A stretch of 64,000 nt of DNA from Glandiceps talaboti (GCF_964340395.1 NC_135550.1:3137001-3201000); one strand, 5' to 3'. Shown: positions 11,965 to 24,588, counted from the stretch's first letter. Notes: a model not told the origin generated them from the letters alone. Numbers and translations: made by a program.

Positions 11965-12169
11965 CATAGGGGCGTGTAATATTTCCTAGATTGTCCCCCC
12001 CCCCAGGTCTACAGACTAAATATAACAACCTTTTGACTATATACTCCTACCTGTAAGGAGAAAAGGAAATATTTCTACTAGAATAGAGATTGATACATTT
12101 GTAGCAGCAGATTTCGTCCGATATTTTCCTAAGAAAACGGCAATCTAAGCAATAATACGTGCCCCTGTG
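11965..12169 (+). mobile_element. hAT-like MITE, diverged third copy
   Basis: The same family as 53862-54083 and 56966-57187. It has terminal inverted repeats (CATAGGGGCGTGTAATATTT at the left; the right end reads GCCCCTGTG) and a shared interior with TCCTAAGAAAACGGCA. A C-run near 11995-12003 replaces part of the left terminal repeat. The flanking octamers GTACGGAG and GCCCGGAG agree at five or six positions, consistent with a decayed 8-bp duplication. Older than the other two copies. Confidence 0.75.
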
Positions 12170-12894
12170 GCCCGGAGTCGACATTAGGCCAAGTCTCTGG
12201 GCGACAACAGAAAGGTTCTTGCGATTTTCTCCACGCATAGTGATTATTTTATTAACTTCTGTATTTTTTCTCGTATCGCTTTATTTGAAGAATAACCTCA
12301 TAAGCAATGTATCAAATATCAAATGATATATACACATGTCACCTCTGTTTCGCACCAATGTCGCTATCTCTGCTTTATGTCCAACGTTACGTAGTAAATG
12401 TTCAGCTAACTATACATTACTTTCAAAATTACTCTTAATTGCACCGAATCACACGAGGACACAGCTCAACGGACATAGATAGCATAACAAACATAGATTT
12501 ATGGTTCGCCAGTTACCTCTCCGAACGAGATACACTGTAGTTACTTTTTTCCTTTTCTCCTACTTTTCTGGCATGTACTTTAAGAAAGTTCATTTAAATT
12601 ATATTATTAAACAATCATCCTATGCGATCGAGCGATCGATTGGTTGTAAGTAAACGATGAAGACATTGCTCATATTGGTACCCTTGATCTTGTAGCATTT
12701 TTGTATTTGTCATTTTGTAGTATTTCAGCCACAATAAATTGAGAAATTTATCTTCAACTTTTGATAATTTCTAAGGTTTCTAAATTTACAAGATACAAAT
12801 ATACCTTTACTCGCATTTTGAATTGTTACTATTGTTTCGTCCGTTTAAAGAGAAATTTGTATCGAAACCTCCTCCCTGCGTCGCGTCGGAAGGC
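12170..12894. other. Unassigned sequence
   Basis: No gene recognised. A short CGATCGAGCGATCGATTGG cluster at 12625-12644 is a small palindromic run of GATC words. Confidence 0.35.
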
Positions 12895-13470
12895 ATTTTT
12901 TTTTTGTTTCTCATCTCCAGTGGAATAGTCGGGCGGGGCGGGCGGGCGGGCGAAATAAAAAAAAGGGGGCCAGAAAAAAAATCTGTATTTTTTCAGTTCT
13001 ATTCTCTGTCCTTTCTGTCATGTCAGTCTCTCTACAACTTCTTTTCTCTTCTCTTTATTGAATCCTTGTTACAGGTCTCTTTCCGTCATTTTAGCAAGGT
13101 TGACAAGTCCGTAGAATAACTTTGTAAGAAGATGAATACTTATCATCCTGATGGGTGTATATCTGTAGGCATGAAATATTGTATGATTTATCAGGAGTAC
13201 TAATACATTTGTCCTATTAATCAAAGTGGCATTGACATCGCTAACATTTTTTTCAAGTTATCCAATTTAAACTTTAGTATGTAACTTTTTGAAACACTTG
13301 CGTGATTGTCATCAGTGTGCTAGAGGAATTTTCATTTATATAAATCATTACTTTTATGAAACATTTTTCTTCAGTGTGAACTTGTCAAAATAATCAGATA
13401 ACATGTAAACATTTCTTGAACTCAGAATTCCTTTGGGATTTACTGTTTAAAAGTAATTAAAAGTAATAAT
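12895..13470 (+). repeat. Dispersed repeat, arm 2 of an inverted pair
   Basis: The reverse-complement partner of 4120-4690, about 8.2 kb away. It includes the GGGCGG-rich patch near 12935-12955 and ends with AGTAATTAAAAGTAAT. The frame at 12823-13119 across it is not conserved in the partner. Confidence 0.7.
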
Positions 13471-14484
13471 GTAAACCTCGAACGTCTTCCAAGGTCATGT
13501 ATGTCATAGGTCATGAAACGCATTATCATTATGGAGTCGGTCATTTCCCCGATGATACAACTGATTTAAAGCTAAAAACTGGTCAAGAAATTGGTTTTTT
13601 TAGGAATGCTAGGAATGCAGTATGACTTTTACCAATTTTAAGCATAATTTTGAAAATGATGGAAATATTCTGAGCTATTATTACATGCAGCAAAATGTAC
13701 CGCGCGACGGCATTAATTTCGAGCCCTGTCCCTCATCAAACCTCAACGACTTCAGCCATGAAAGACCCATACTAAGGGGGTGGGGGGCCGGGGGTAGACG
13801 GCAGTGTTCTGCCAAGGTTTCCAACAAGTGGGGACAAAGGCCCCTTGGTTGCAAAAAGTGGTGTCATTTGACAGGGAGTGGGGTCAATTATTATTGTCTA
13901 TGAAATATTATTTTCTGATTTGCACAACAAGTTCATTCTTCATATCTGACCGGGCACACATGCATCGGCCGTCTATAGTGGCCAGTGTATTTGACGCCGA
14001 AACACGTCGTAATGGATGTCAAAGGTCACGCCTGTCAGGAGCACGACAGCACCGGGTACGAGCACGACGTGCTCTTCCCTCTCCTGAGAACGTCGTGGAG
14101 GGCTCCCTACTGTCGCCGCCAAGATGGACGTAGTTCTATGACGCAGTGATCACGGCGCCCTCTGGAGAGGCAATGGGAGAACCACCAAATTTTTTCGGAT
14201 AGTATATACGACGCGCATGCGTATTAGTCATTGAGCCGCTGCGCGAGCTATTACAAGTGAGATAGACAACGATAGAAACAAACTCACCAGCTTACAAATG
14301 TATTGTTTACATGACTTTGCCGACGATGAGGAATAATCATCATTAATTTACATTAAATTTAGTTGCTAAAATTATGGATGAGTTAAAACAGCAAGGGACA
14401 TTGCAAATATTTTTTTCCGACATTTCATAGGCGAATGTTACATGCAGTGTTTTTTCGGAGTGTCTGCTGATCGACGTATGTTAC
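13471..14484. other. Unassigned sequence with a short shared segment
   Basis: Holds the second copy of the 43-bp segment (14074-14116) and a locally GC-rich patch at 13975-14170. The frames at 13622-13903 and 13804-14133 show no domain. The GC-rich patch could be a decayed promoter or a retroelement leader; undecided. Confidence 0.4.
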
Positions 14485-15170
14485 CTACGGAAGCGTATTA
14501 GTGCCAAGTTGTAAGGAAAAAAATAAAATTTAAAATCTCGTAATTACGATATTTCAATTCTCGTAATTACGACTTTTCGATTCTCGTAATTACGACCTTT
14601 TGATTGTCGTAATTATGAAATTATGATTTTTTATTGTTGGTTATTTTTCAATTTTTGAATTGTTCAGACACGAATCTTATGATTTTGATGTACTAAGCAG
14701 ATGTACTATAGAGTGTTTGACACGGTAACCGGTTTGTATGATTTGATTGCGTTTTTCGTTTCTTTAAAAAAAACTCGAGTGCATTAAAACAGCGAAGAAT
14801 ATTCTTTCATTATATGTCGGCAAAATGAATCAATAATGGATTTGAAATTGAAGAAAATAGTATTTACCATCTGATATTTGGTAAAATTCACAACTTTAGT
14901 TTAGAATTTTCTTCATTAAGGTAAATCAGATTTATACGGTTTTGAAATTTCAAGTTTGAAAATGTGTGGAGACCTTTTCCACGGTTGATAAATACTTGAA
15001 TATATGTATTTGGTATGGTATAATAACATTGGTTTGAGGGTCAGTTTGAGGGTCAGTTTGAGGGTTAGTGACCGGTTTGTCGAGGTTATTGACCCTGGTA
15101 TATCAGGGTGTTAGTAGGAAGGCATTGGCGAGACGTCCCCAGATAGAAACTTTATTGATCCTTCTTTTAA

Positions 15171-15203
15171 GACGTTTCGGACCTTCGTTAGGTCCTTCAT
15201 CAG
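15171..15203 (-). ncRNA. Hammerhead-ribozyme-like core
   Basis: On the minus strand the order is CTGATGA (15203-15197), a stem GGACC (15195-15191), a 7-nt loop, the complementary GGTCC (15183-15179), then GAAACGTC (15178-15171). This is the hammerhead order: CUGAUGA, helix II, GAAA, a minimal helix III and GUC cleavage site. Hammerheads with very short helix III are known from Penelope-like elements, where they act as dimers. A good helix I between the outer flanks is not apparent here, so activity as a monomer is doubtful. It lies inside the 1.6-kb TIR element, perhaps as a nested retroelement relic. Confidence 0.45.
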
Positions 15204-15699
15204 TCGTAATCCTAGCTTGTATTGGACAGTTTCCCTACATCTTCATCATTGGATATAAGTTGGAGTCGTGTCCGAATTTCAGAAGAATATCTATATGTTT
15301 AATATTGGACTCCATTATTTGAACAAATTCTTTGCTGATGAAGAATTCTTGTTGTTCTGGAATTCTTGTTTTGTGTTTATTATTTGGCTAAGTTCATTGA
15401 CAGATTGCCTGTTTAAACATTGCAGTGAACCTACTAACTTCTTGTTGCATCCAGTATATGTGTGTACATATGTGAACACGTTATTTCATTGCCATTTCTT
15501 TTTTTAACCTATAGGTGTTATGTAATTTCACTGGACTTGTATTAGAGTGTTCAGTTCACCTTAAATGTACTTACTACCCGATGATCGGGTGTTGTTGAGA
15601 ACTCAGCTGTTGCTTATAACATGAACTTAAAATGGCAGTGTGATTTTTCCAGTTAGATATCAACTTACCGGATAATTGCGACGTATTTACGAGAATCGA

Positions 15700-16035
15700 A
15701 ATGTCTTTACGATTCTCGTAATTACGAGATTCAAAAAGTCGTAATTACGAGAATCGAAAAGTCGTAATTACGAGAATCGAAAAGTCGTAATGACGAGAAA
15801 AAAGTCGTAATTACGAGAAAAAAAGTCGTAATTACGAGAATCGAAAAGTCGTAATTACGAGATTGAAAAGTCGTAATTATGAGAAAAAAGTCGTAATTAC
15901 GAGAAAAAAAGTCGTAATTACGAGAATCGAAAAGTCGTAATTACGAGAATTGAAAACTAGTAATTACGAGAAAAAGGTCGTAATTACGAGAAAAAAGTCG
16001 TAATTACGAGAATTGAAATATCGTAATTACGAGAT
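15700..16035. repeat. Array of palindromic TCGTAATTACGA units
   Basis: About 14 units of GTCGTAATTACGAGA separated by short A-rich joins (AAAA or TCGAAAA), with spacing of about 20-24 bp. Each unit is itself a near-perfect palindrome. It is the inner part of the right terminal repeat of the 1.6-kb element. Confidence 0.85.
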
Positions 16036-16089
16036 TTTAAATTTTATTTTTTTCCTTACAACTTGGCACTAATACGCTTCCGTAGTTAC

Positions 16090-17995
16090 CAGCACTGTTT
16101 CATGGCAAACACGGTCTAATCCCCCACATTTGTCCCGTATCGCCCGAGGTGGGGTCCCTCGGGCACATGTGCATCTGGTTGACTGGGATTGATTGTGATC
16201 ACGTAATATTTAGCACTAACTTTATGCTGTTGCTTCCAAATAGTATTGAACTGCAATCTTTCTAAACAAGTCATGGAAATTGCCAGAAACCTGATTATTT
16301 TATGACTGAATATGTTACGATCATAAATTCCCTTACTTTCAGTTAAATTTTCTGATGGGAAGCAACACATTTAGTGTGAAATCTGATGAGCGACATTGAT
16401 GGGTACAGTGACGTAATTCGTAAACAAATCTAACGTTGGTAACTATTATTTTTGTAAATGGTCCTTAAATATAAAGTACACCTGTCTTCATAGCAAACAG
16501 AAATCTGAGGCCAAATTTTGCCACGAATGGATACACCATTTGACTCCACAATAAAATAAGCACGGCAATAGCTCAAAAACCTGGCTTAAATTTTATAACA
16601 CTCGCACAGCGATTATATTTTCAGTAAACTTTGCAACACTGTAAATCAAAATTTTGTACCTGTCAATGTACTGCTGCATAGTAGAAATACTACTACTAGT
16701 ACTAAACACTTCATGGAATATTTGTAACTGTATGTTGTGAAAGTCTACGATGATTTGAAAACAGCAGTGATTTCGGAATAATATTACAAATATTGTGAGA
16801 CGCATTGCAAATATTGTTTTCAGGGAATGTACGTCATCAGCAACTTTATAAATCATTACAGAACAATGTATTCGTCTGTACCTTGCTCGGTCGTCATGCG
16901 AGCTGTTCAGACAAATATCGGGGGAGGGGGGGGGGGCTAGTCCCTTATTTGAGTATACATTAATGTGCCACACTTTTGGGTTCGTTTTCTAGCCATTTGG
17001 TCTAAAATGGGGTCAGGGTTTTTTCGAACCCAAGAGTCTAAAACGGGTCCACTTTGCATTATATTTGATTTTGTTTGGTCTAAAATGTGGCCCTTTGTCC
17101 TTTGCCAAATCGTATTTGCCATTAGTTGCCCAAAAATGTTGCCCCTCAGGAAAATGTATTTTGTCTCAACTTTTTGCTAAAAAAACTCTGTAAATTAATG
17201 GTCTAAAATGGGATATTGATTTTTGGTCAAAGTGGGTCTAAAATTGGGCCTATGACGACACACCCCTATCAGAGATGGCCACTGGTTTCGCCCCAGGAGA
17301 AAAGCCAAACTAGTCCGAAACATGTGAAGTCACAGTCAGTTACACTGGCATATAGAAATAAATAATTTAGGTTCGAACAAACTCTATAGATTCCCGAGGA
17401 TATTTCACACTGATCTATGTTTTGTCATTGCACAGAACTGCTAATAGTATATACAAACATTTAGACTTTTGTCGACAGGGCACACTCCACAGTATTATGA
17501 CATACATTAGATTTGAATTATTAAAAGTTCAGTTATTAAAGTGTGGAGTGTGCATAATTAGTAATAAATTAAATAATACTTATATTTATATTCATATACA
17601 GAGGAGTAACCAAACTCCAAACTGTTATAACTTGATCTTGAATGAGAAATGTCGCAAAATTAATTGAGTAGTAAACTTCAACTTCAGTGATATTCAACTA
17701 AAGTCCTCCCAGACATTTTTATTATGATATAATATTACATCCCTTAACTTTTTCATTTTCCTAACATGCAATTTTGAAATTACTTTTACTATATTTTAGA
17801 CTCTCACAAATTGAATGCAGAAGTATGTACAGATAAAGTTGTGAAAGGGCGCCCTCAAACGTCAATCAGCATAGCAAATATGAGCCGGCATAGCAAATAT
17901 ATGCTCAAACGGATACATTTTATTGACAATAGGACCAAAAGGAACCATTCCTCTAAATTGTCTCTCACACAATGCTTTATTATTATATACTATTT
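16090..17995. other. Unassigned sequence with GGTCTAAAATGG-like motifs
   Basis: No gene. At 16995-17250 the phrase GGTCTAAAATG recurs four or five times at irregular spacing (about 17000, 17070, 17200, 17228), a decayed repeat pattern. The frames at 16593-16973 and 17811-18131 lack domains. Confidence 0.4.
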
Positions 17996-18009
17996 AAACC
18001 CCTTCACTT

Positions 18010-18010
<1 letters not shown>

Positions 18011-18067
<57 letters not shown>
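18011..18067. repeat. AAT trinucleotide microsatellite
   Basis: About 19 AAT units; read as poly-Asn in one frame. Not coding. Confidence 0.95.
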
Positions 18068-19240
18068 GATGATTTGTAATGTGCCTCATCTCCGAAGAGC
18101 TCGAAGTGCAGAATATTTGATTCCTAATTGATCAGGATTCTTACGAGTGCTTTGCCTACCTTACGTCAATTAGAATCGTTTCCTTTTTTAATCTGCCTTT
18201 TTTTTACTTGAGGATTTTTCACGACACAGAGTCTACCCTGATAAAGAAAGGTGAGAGATCATGACACTTATAGAGCCACACTTGTGAACTGTCGACAGGA
18301 CATTTCCGACGCCTTTCTGCGTCTACCTATTAAGTATACACGATGGATTCTCTTGTCTCGTTTGCGCCTTATGCACCTTATATAATATTATATGTTGGTT
18401 GTCATCACCGACGTTATCTCTATTACATTAAACAATAACATTTTTTTTAAATAGAGCCACACTTGTGGGCTTTTCGATAGGTTATAGTGGTTCTATCAAC
18501 CTACAGATAATTAAGAATAAAAACACGAATGTGAGAGTAATACTAAGTTTCGTAATTTTTGGAGAACGATAATTTCTTTTCAACAACACTACTTAAAACG
18601 AAAATCGAAATCTTCATGCTCTATACCTTTTTTAAGCATGGAAATGAATGTGAATACGACTACAGTAATTCTCAATGACACATTTTGCATAATTGATGGA
18701 CATGGGAGTGTCTTTGAACTACAATAGTGGTGTAGTTTAAAAATGGCTAGAGAGCTTTGAGTTTGTAACACGTGAATAGGAAGGGTGCAGGTCATCCAAA
18801 AGGAAACAGACATTTAAACATAGAAATGCGACAAATGCTATAAAAGATAGCGAGCTGTAACATGGAGAAGAGTATGAAACAAAACTTTAAATCATGTGTA
18901 CTCGATAGTGTAACTGTCTTGACTCAATTCCACCGGAGCATGCAACCATAATTATCAATTTGTTTTTTCCAGTATACTTAAACAGGAAGATAGTGAAAAA
19001 TCACGTGGACGACGTTATCTTATAGTATTGTTGGGTACTCGACGGTGTTCATCTTTGCTTTTTGTATTGAACGGTTATGTTTTGTATCAATGTTTATTTA
19101 TGTGCTAACTAATATATATCAGCCGCTTGCGAATTGATAATCTGTAGCGAAGGTACCCAAATCGTTCAGGCTGCAATATTGGACGTGAAGTACTTCCCAT
19201 GATGCACTGCTACTTCCTGCGCGGACGAGTTGAAATCTCA
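18068..19240. other. Unassigned sequence
   Basis: Nothing recognised beyond two occurrences of AGAGCCACACTTGTG (18272 and 18453), a short duplicated phrase of unknown meaning. Confidence 0.35.
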
Positions 19241-19244
19241 CTTC

Positions 19245-19302
19245 CCCAGACTCTCGTTTGGGGAGGTCTCGTAGGCAGAGTCCCCAGCGACGAGAGTCTG
19301 GG
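19245..19302. mobile_element. Short foldback with CCCAGACTCTCGT ends
   Basis: CCCAGACTCTCGT (19245-19257) is the exact inverted complement of ACGAGAGTCTGGG (19290-19302). Inside, GGGGA and TCCCC also pair, so the whole 58 bp can fold. Looks like a miniature foldback element or a pair of abutting terminal repeats. Confidence 0.5.
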
Positions 19303-19337
19303 TATAGACTATCTACTCTACAGCTTATGTGCAATAG

Positions 19338-19412
19338 AAAAGTACACCTTGTATATGACGTAGTACACCATATCTATGACGTATATAGTACACCTTATCT
19401 ATGACGTAATAA
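19338..19412. repeat. Three direct repeats carrying TATGACGTA
   Basis: AGTACACCTTATCTATGACG occurs three times with small changes at a spacing of about 22-30 bp. Each copy carries TGACGTA, which matches a cAMP-response-element-like half site. No neighbouring gene supports a regulatory role. Confidence 0.5.
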
Positions 19413-20664
19413 TTTTGAAGTATAAGAACAATAGTTGTAGCTGATGAAAGTTATGTTAAATATGAAATGAAGTGAAATGAAACTATCATATTGACAATCG
19501 CTTTCTTTCGATAATTTTACACCAACTGCAAGGTCTATAGTTATTCAATATTTCAAGGTCATCAAATAGTTATTTTCAATAAACCAGGATGACAAAATGT
19601 ACTAAAAGGCTTTTGTTTTAACGTCGCGTTTATTGTATTTCGTGTACATACCTTGGCATATATATGCATAAGTATTAGGTAAGGTGATGCAAATAGAGGA
19701 TTCTAAGGCCAATCGAAACTTTTCCCTGCGGCACTCCAGCTGCTGTGACATTAAAACAAACATTACAAGGGATTTGATGACAAACACACAATTCACTATT
19801 GAAAGGTTTCATTCAGATACATGGATAAACACATAGTTGCTATATTTTCATAAGTGTGTGAGTACCGGAACCGTTAGGAAGGTAAGGCTATCATTTTTCT
19901 GTACTTATTACAATTGCCGTGCCCTTTTGATGACCCGTGTTAGAAGGACAGTTATTGAAATTATATAGTTATTATTGACTCACTGGGAACAGAAAATGAG
20001 AGAAATTATCTTTCTATTATGATTTAGAAATCATAGTTAGTTATAAAGTTACAATTTCTCTACCGGATATGATTGGGTCAATATATAGAGCTTTCAACAC
20101 TGCTCATCGTGTAGCGCATGTCCTCTTCGTTATCTACAACGTCATTTTTTAACAACGCTACACCAGTACATGTATATAGATGTCATCTAAGATAGAAGGG
20201 AGGTGGGCGATAAATTAAAACTTCACAATTAGGCAAATGATATGTTTATAAACATCGATACAACCAATCAAGTATTAACCTATCTTACAAATATAGTTGC
20301 ATAGCTAACACAGCTAACAACATCACTAAACAAAACGTGGTGTGGCTTTATTCCTTAAATTCCACAAGACTTTTCCGAATGTCTAAAGGATTTTTAGACC
20401 TTGTTCGTATTCTGCGAGGCTGGGAAGGACGAACTAATCACCGAATCACATCACAAATTTCAGCCCACCTTCAACGATCTCCAACGGTTGTCAACTTCTC
20501 TGTAGGTACAGTAACCAGGGATACCGTCAAGTAACAATCTAAGTTATACAGGCCCTTATCGTGAAATAGACAGTGGAAGATAATGGCAAAACATGTGTTG
20601 TTTCATTTCTGCAGGTAGAGGAGGTAGCTAGGCTGAAATATGCAAGTTGTCGAGTTACGGTCTA
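19413..20664. other. Unassigned sequence
   Basis: No supported gene. The frame at 20337-20534 ends near a possible donor (CTGTAG then GTACAG at 20505), but there is no recognised domain and no start context. Confidence 0.3.
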
Positions 20665-21340
20665 TGTTAAGGGAGCCTTCAGAATTTACAGGGGGGGTTA
20701 GGCTCGGACTCTTGCATATAATGTGACCCTCCCCTACTCCGTCATGCTAAAAGGTGGCCATCCCTCAACTTTCTTTCTCTAAAACATAACCCTCCTCTTA
20801 TTCAAAACATGATTTAAATGCTATCGGATATGTAAAAGGCATGAGACCCAGAATCAATGGTATGGTAAGGACTGCATCCCACCAATGCATTTGATAATTT
20901 TCCGCTACTACCGCCATGTGGACGTGTGTGAAGGCACTGCATTAATAAATACCTGTGTTTGGATCTCATTGGTTGAGCTGAAGGCCACAATTTAAATCCC
21001 AATGATTAGATTGGCACACTCATGACATCATCAGGAGAGAGGTCAACATCTCCACAACATTATCCCTAGTATCTTACCCAACTGCTCCCGTTTTACACCT
21101 ATGAAACCCAGTCCTCTCGTCACATCACAACTGGTTGTCAGTAGCAATTTGACATAGGCTGATATCATGGTACTTAACCCTAACCCTAATCCTAACCTTA
21201 ACCCTTGGCCAAAAGGCAGCATTGGGATTTGGAACCGGTGGCAGCGATGGGATGTCAAAAAACCCAAAAGAATGCAATGTTAGGCAATACAATGAGTCAA
21301 AGTAAAAGGTGACCCTCCCCTTTTCTAAAATATGTATAAT
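20665..21340. repeat. Scraps of a GGGAGCCTTCAG-type dispersed repeat
   Basis: GGGAGCCTTCAGAATTTACA at 20670 recurs in similar form at 26826 and 47749. Companion phrases (GGTCAC..TTTTACTTTGACTCAT) appear inverted at about 21297 and direct at about 26935 and 47865. The pieces look like ends of one interspersed family, probably a DNA element; no transposase seen. Confidence 0.45.
21172..21208 (+). repeat. Short interstitial telomere-like repeat (CCCTAA)n
   Basis: About six units of CCCTAA/CCTTAA with some variants. It matches the complement of the TTAGGG animal telomere repeat. Too short for a telomere; interstitial copies are common. Confidence 0.7.
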
Positions 21341-22785
21341 ATATCGGTTTTTTGGTGAAGGGGTGGAGATCCTATTTCGACTACTTGAAGTGGGGATGAC
21401 GTCATTTTGCAAAGATCACTTGAAGTGGCGATGGCTTTGGAAAACACCCCTACTGGTAAGGATAACAAAATATCTGTATATTATGGATTGTTAGTTTGGT
21501 GTGATGAAGTTTTTCCCAATTAGCTGTAATCTTTAAAATTACTACTTCTGGAAGGGATGTATCTCCTTTCATACTCTTCCCAAATATATTATGCATATAT
21601 GAATATCCATATATACACTCCATAAACACAAAACAGTTCCTTATTGAAGTACAGTATATTATGGACACCTACAGTAATGTATGTCTTACAGTAAATATGA
21701 CAATCAATTTCGCAGACCACCAAACATTATCTAGTAGTTCGCTGACTTCATTTTGTGACCGACCAAAGGTATTTGCAACCATTATACCATTATTGTTTCT
21801 GCTGACTATTTGAAACAAGAGAACGTTATCATCGAACACAGCAGTTCTATACATACCGACTATCCATTGATTGAAAGCACAGGCCAAATTGTTGGGAATA
21901 GTTACATCAACTGCATGTCATAGGTCACACATGGATTCAAATTGTCCTAAGAGATACTTTGAGAAACTATTATCTGGTAACTTAAAGACATTAAAATATC
22001 ACTGCCTGTTATTCTTCCATTGTATGAATTTTATTGTGATCAATTAAAAATCCTTTATGCGATTCTAATTCTGACACATGCAAAACTAAATGGACTCGTA
22101 ACCTTCTCCCCCCCCCCTCCAACGAAAAATTATTTTTAATTGACATCACCCGTAAGTAGTAAACATTATGCATGTAGTGGTATAGCGTGTACAACCTGAG
22201 GGAAAACTATGCAATATAATGGCACAGAAAATACATATGTCAATACAATTGGGACTGCACTTTAGGCGAAATAATGCAAAGAGTTAAGAAATGTAAGCAG
22301 GCTCCCTACACAATGCAATGGTAAACAATGACAGTATTTTGTGTTTGTCACGACTGTAGAGGTCAAATCAATGTGAGAATGAAAAACGTTATCATCTAAT
22401 TCTGACTTGTGTTCATGTAGTGACCACACAACTCTATGTTCGAAAAAATTTAAAACATATTTTATATGAAATGACAGGTGACCGTGTCTACTCATACTAA
22501 ATGTACACACATGCAGTCTGTAGATACCCGTTCGACTGCCCATGCATCATCCGGACATGTACACATTCTCCAAATCATTAAAACAATACACCATGTATTA
22601 ATGATTAATGGACATTACATGTTATTGACACTATAAATCACCACATCTCATCAGATTCCAGTTTCTATTATACACTAGGTATGACCACCTAAAGTTCTCT
22701 AACATACCGGTGACTTTATTATACATGAAATATTAATGCCCCTATACCAATGTTACGGGCCCATTTTTATGTGACATGGGAAACT
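21341..22785. other. Unassigned sequence
   Basis: Only short minus-strand frames (for example 22262-22543) without domains or splice context. No repeat boundary recognised. Confidence 0.35.
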
Positions 22786-23530
22786 CATTCAAAACTTACA
22801 TTTACATTAGCTATTCGAAGCTTGGAAATATTACCTCAAAGGCTATGAATAACCTAAACATTGCCTTAATAGAAGCCAAAAACTACAGATCTGCCAGGGG
22901 GAAAACCCCAAGGACACCCTCATCCCCAGAGGTCACTCATGCATTCAACCAACAATCAGATGCATCAACAACCTTTTTTACTGTCATGGTATTAAACTTT
23001 TCTTAAATATTTTCACCCAATTCTAATTTGAGATGATATTGTCTTTTGATACTACCATAACTTTTTAAGAACATATTTCAACCCAATGTAAGTCATAAAG
23101 AATATTTTCTGACACTTGATGGTGCTGCCTTGTAAAGCATGGATTAAGTTATTGCTTGAAAGGGTCTGAATAGCCTAAATATTGGCTTTATGAGTAAAAA
23201 TCCTCCAGGGCTTCTAGAGGGAGACCCCCACGGACTTCCCATATGAGGTGGACATATCCCAGTCTCAAGCTCTTTCCCTCTTACTGTCAAGATGCTATCA
23301 AAGTATATTTCAAAAGTATTTCAACCCTATGTAGTTGTTTTTTACATGTTGGTGCTGTCTTGTAAAGCTTGGAAATTATTGTCTGAAAGGGTCTGAATAG
23401 TCTCAAAATGGACTTTTCAGAATAAAAAATCTCCAGGCCCTAGGACCCCCAATAAGAGATATACATATTCCCTTCTCAAGCTTCCCCCCTACCTTTCACT
23501 GACAAGATGCTATTAAACTCCTTTTGGAAT
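22786..23530. repeat. Three diverged tandem copies of a 240-320-bp unit
   Basis: Each unit has the order GCTTGGAAATTA-like, AGGGTCTGAATAGCCTAAA-like, CCAGGG..GGACCCCC, CTGTCAAGATGCTAT-like and TTTCACCC-like. Units start near 22805, 23112 and 23345. They are strongly diverged and frames are not conserved between them, so this is an old non-coding tandem repeat or serial insertions of one element. Confidence 0.55.
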
Positions 23531-23642
23531 ATATTTACCCTGTGTACTCAATAATTATAATTATGATAGTGCTAACCCGGGATCTTATAAACTGGATGCA
23601 AGACAATCAAGCAGTCCACACTGAGTCACGATCTGTCATGTG

Positions 23643-23760
<118 letters not shown>

Positions 23761-24223
23761 TGGAGGGGGTCATCATGCTTTAGAATTAAGTGATAGGGGG
23801 GTAAGCCTGTTTTTGGTTTTACAGATAGGAGGGGGGGGTCAGAGAAACTGAACGGTCCCTTAGTGATTTCATTGTATTCTGATGGAATTGAACATCGTAC
23901 AGGGATTTATTTACTCAATTGAAATGTAGACCCACTAGACCTAAAGAAAGATCTAAATATATAGTATATGTATACTCACCAAATGTTTCGGATTTGGTCT
24001 GATCGAAACGCTATATCTAGCTCAGGCAGTGTCCTCACTCGACGACATGTATAACACCAACTGCGTTGACAGCGGATGGCCGCTGAGGGCAGCCTTCCGA
24101 TTCCTCTTAAATTCGTACTAGTAATTGTATTAATTCAAATTGTGATTTGAAAGTCAGACAGAGATTACGAACTAACTTTTTTTCAATCTTTCAATCTATA
24201 TTTTATCGTTATCAATGTGCCAA

Positions 24224-24412
24224 ACAAATTACACACGAATCTAATTAAACAATGACCAAGATATTGCTTAATTAGTCGATTTCATTGATATGCAAATTGC
24301 CCTGATTAACATGAACAGATCTCACTCAAAAACTAATCAGTTCTAGCCATTACCCCTGTCATTATATGTACCAAATTTTATTATAATTGAGTCAGCTGTT
24401 TTTAAGAAAATG
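24224..24412 (+). repeat. 190-bp repeat unit, copy 1, ending in ACAG microsatellite
   Basis: Matches 24612-24798 closely, from AATTACACACGAATCTAATT to TTTTTAAGAAAAT. A microsatellite follows each copy directly (GACA/GCAG/CATA/CA here, CA at copy 2). A unit joined to a simple-repeat tail recalls a SINE or other short retroelement, but no pol III box was found. Confidence 0.65.
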
Positions 24413-24419
24413 ACAGACA

Positions 24420-24499
<80 letters not shown>

Positions 24500-24588
24500 T
24501 ACAGACATACATACATACATACATACATACATACATACATACATACATACACACAGACACAGACACACACACACACACACACACACAG
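24413..24588. repeat. GACA / GGCA / CATA / CA compound microsatellite
   Basis: Four different tetra- and dinucleotide blocks in a row, each one base different from its neighbour. This suggests stepwise spread of point mutations within one array. Confidence 0.95.

Larger units (their letters stand above)
14485..16085. mobile_element. 1.6-kb DNA element with long terminal inverted repeats built of TCGTAATTACGA units
   Basis: The left end starts CTACGGAAGCGTATTAGTGC and the right end is its exact complement, ending GCTTCCGTAG. TTAC stands immediately outside both ends (14481-14484 and 16086-16089), so a 4-bp target duplication is likely. The complementarity continues inward through an AT-rich bridge into tandem palindromic units of TCGTAATTACGA: about 4 at the left (14538-14620) and about 14 at the right (15700-16035). 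No transposase frame is present in the interior (14640-15690), so it is non-autonomous. The superfamily is not clear; a 4-bp duplication does not fit hAT (8 bp) or mariner (TA). Confidence 0.8.

Noticed and set aside
13622-14133. Two overlapping frames of 93 and 109 codons as a gene
   Set aside because: No domain and no splice support; the second frame runs through a segment shared with a LINE-associated repeat.
21172-21208. Chromosome end (telomere)
   Set aside because: Only about six imperfect CCCTAA units with ordinary sequence on both sides.
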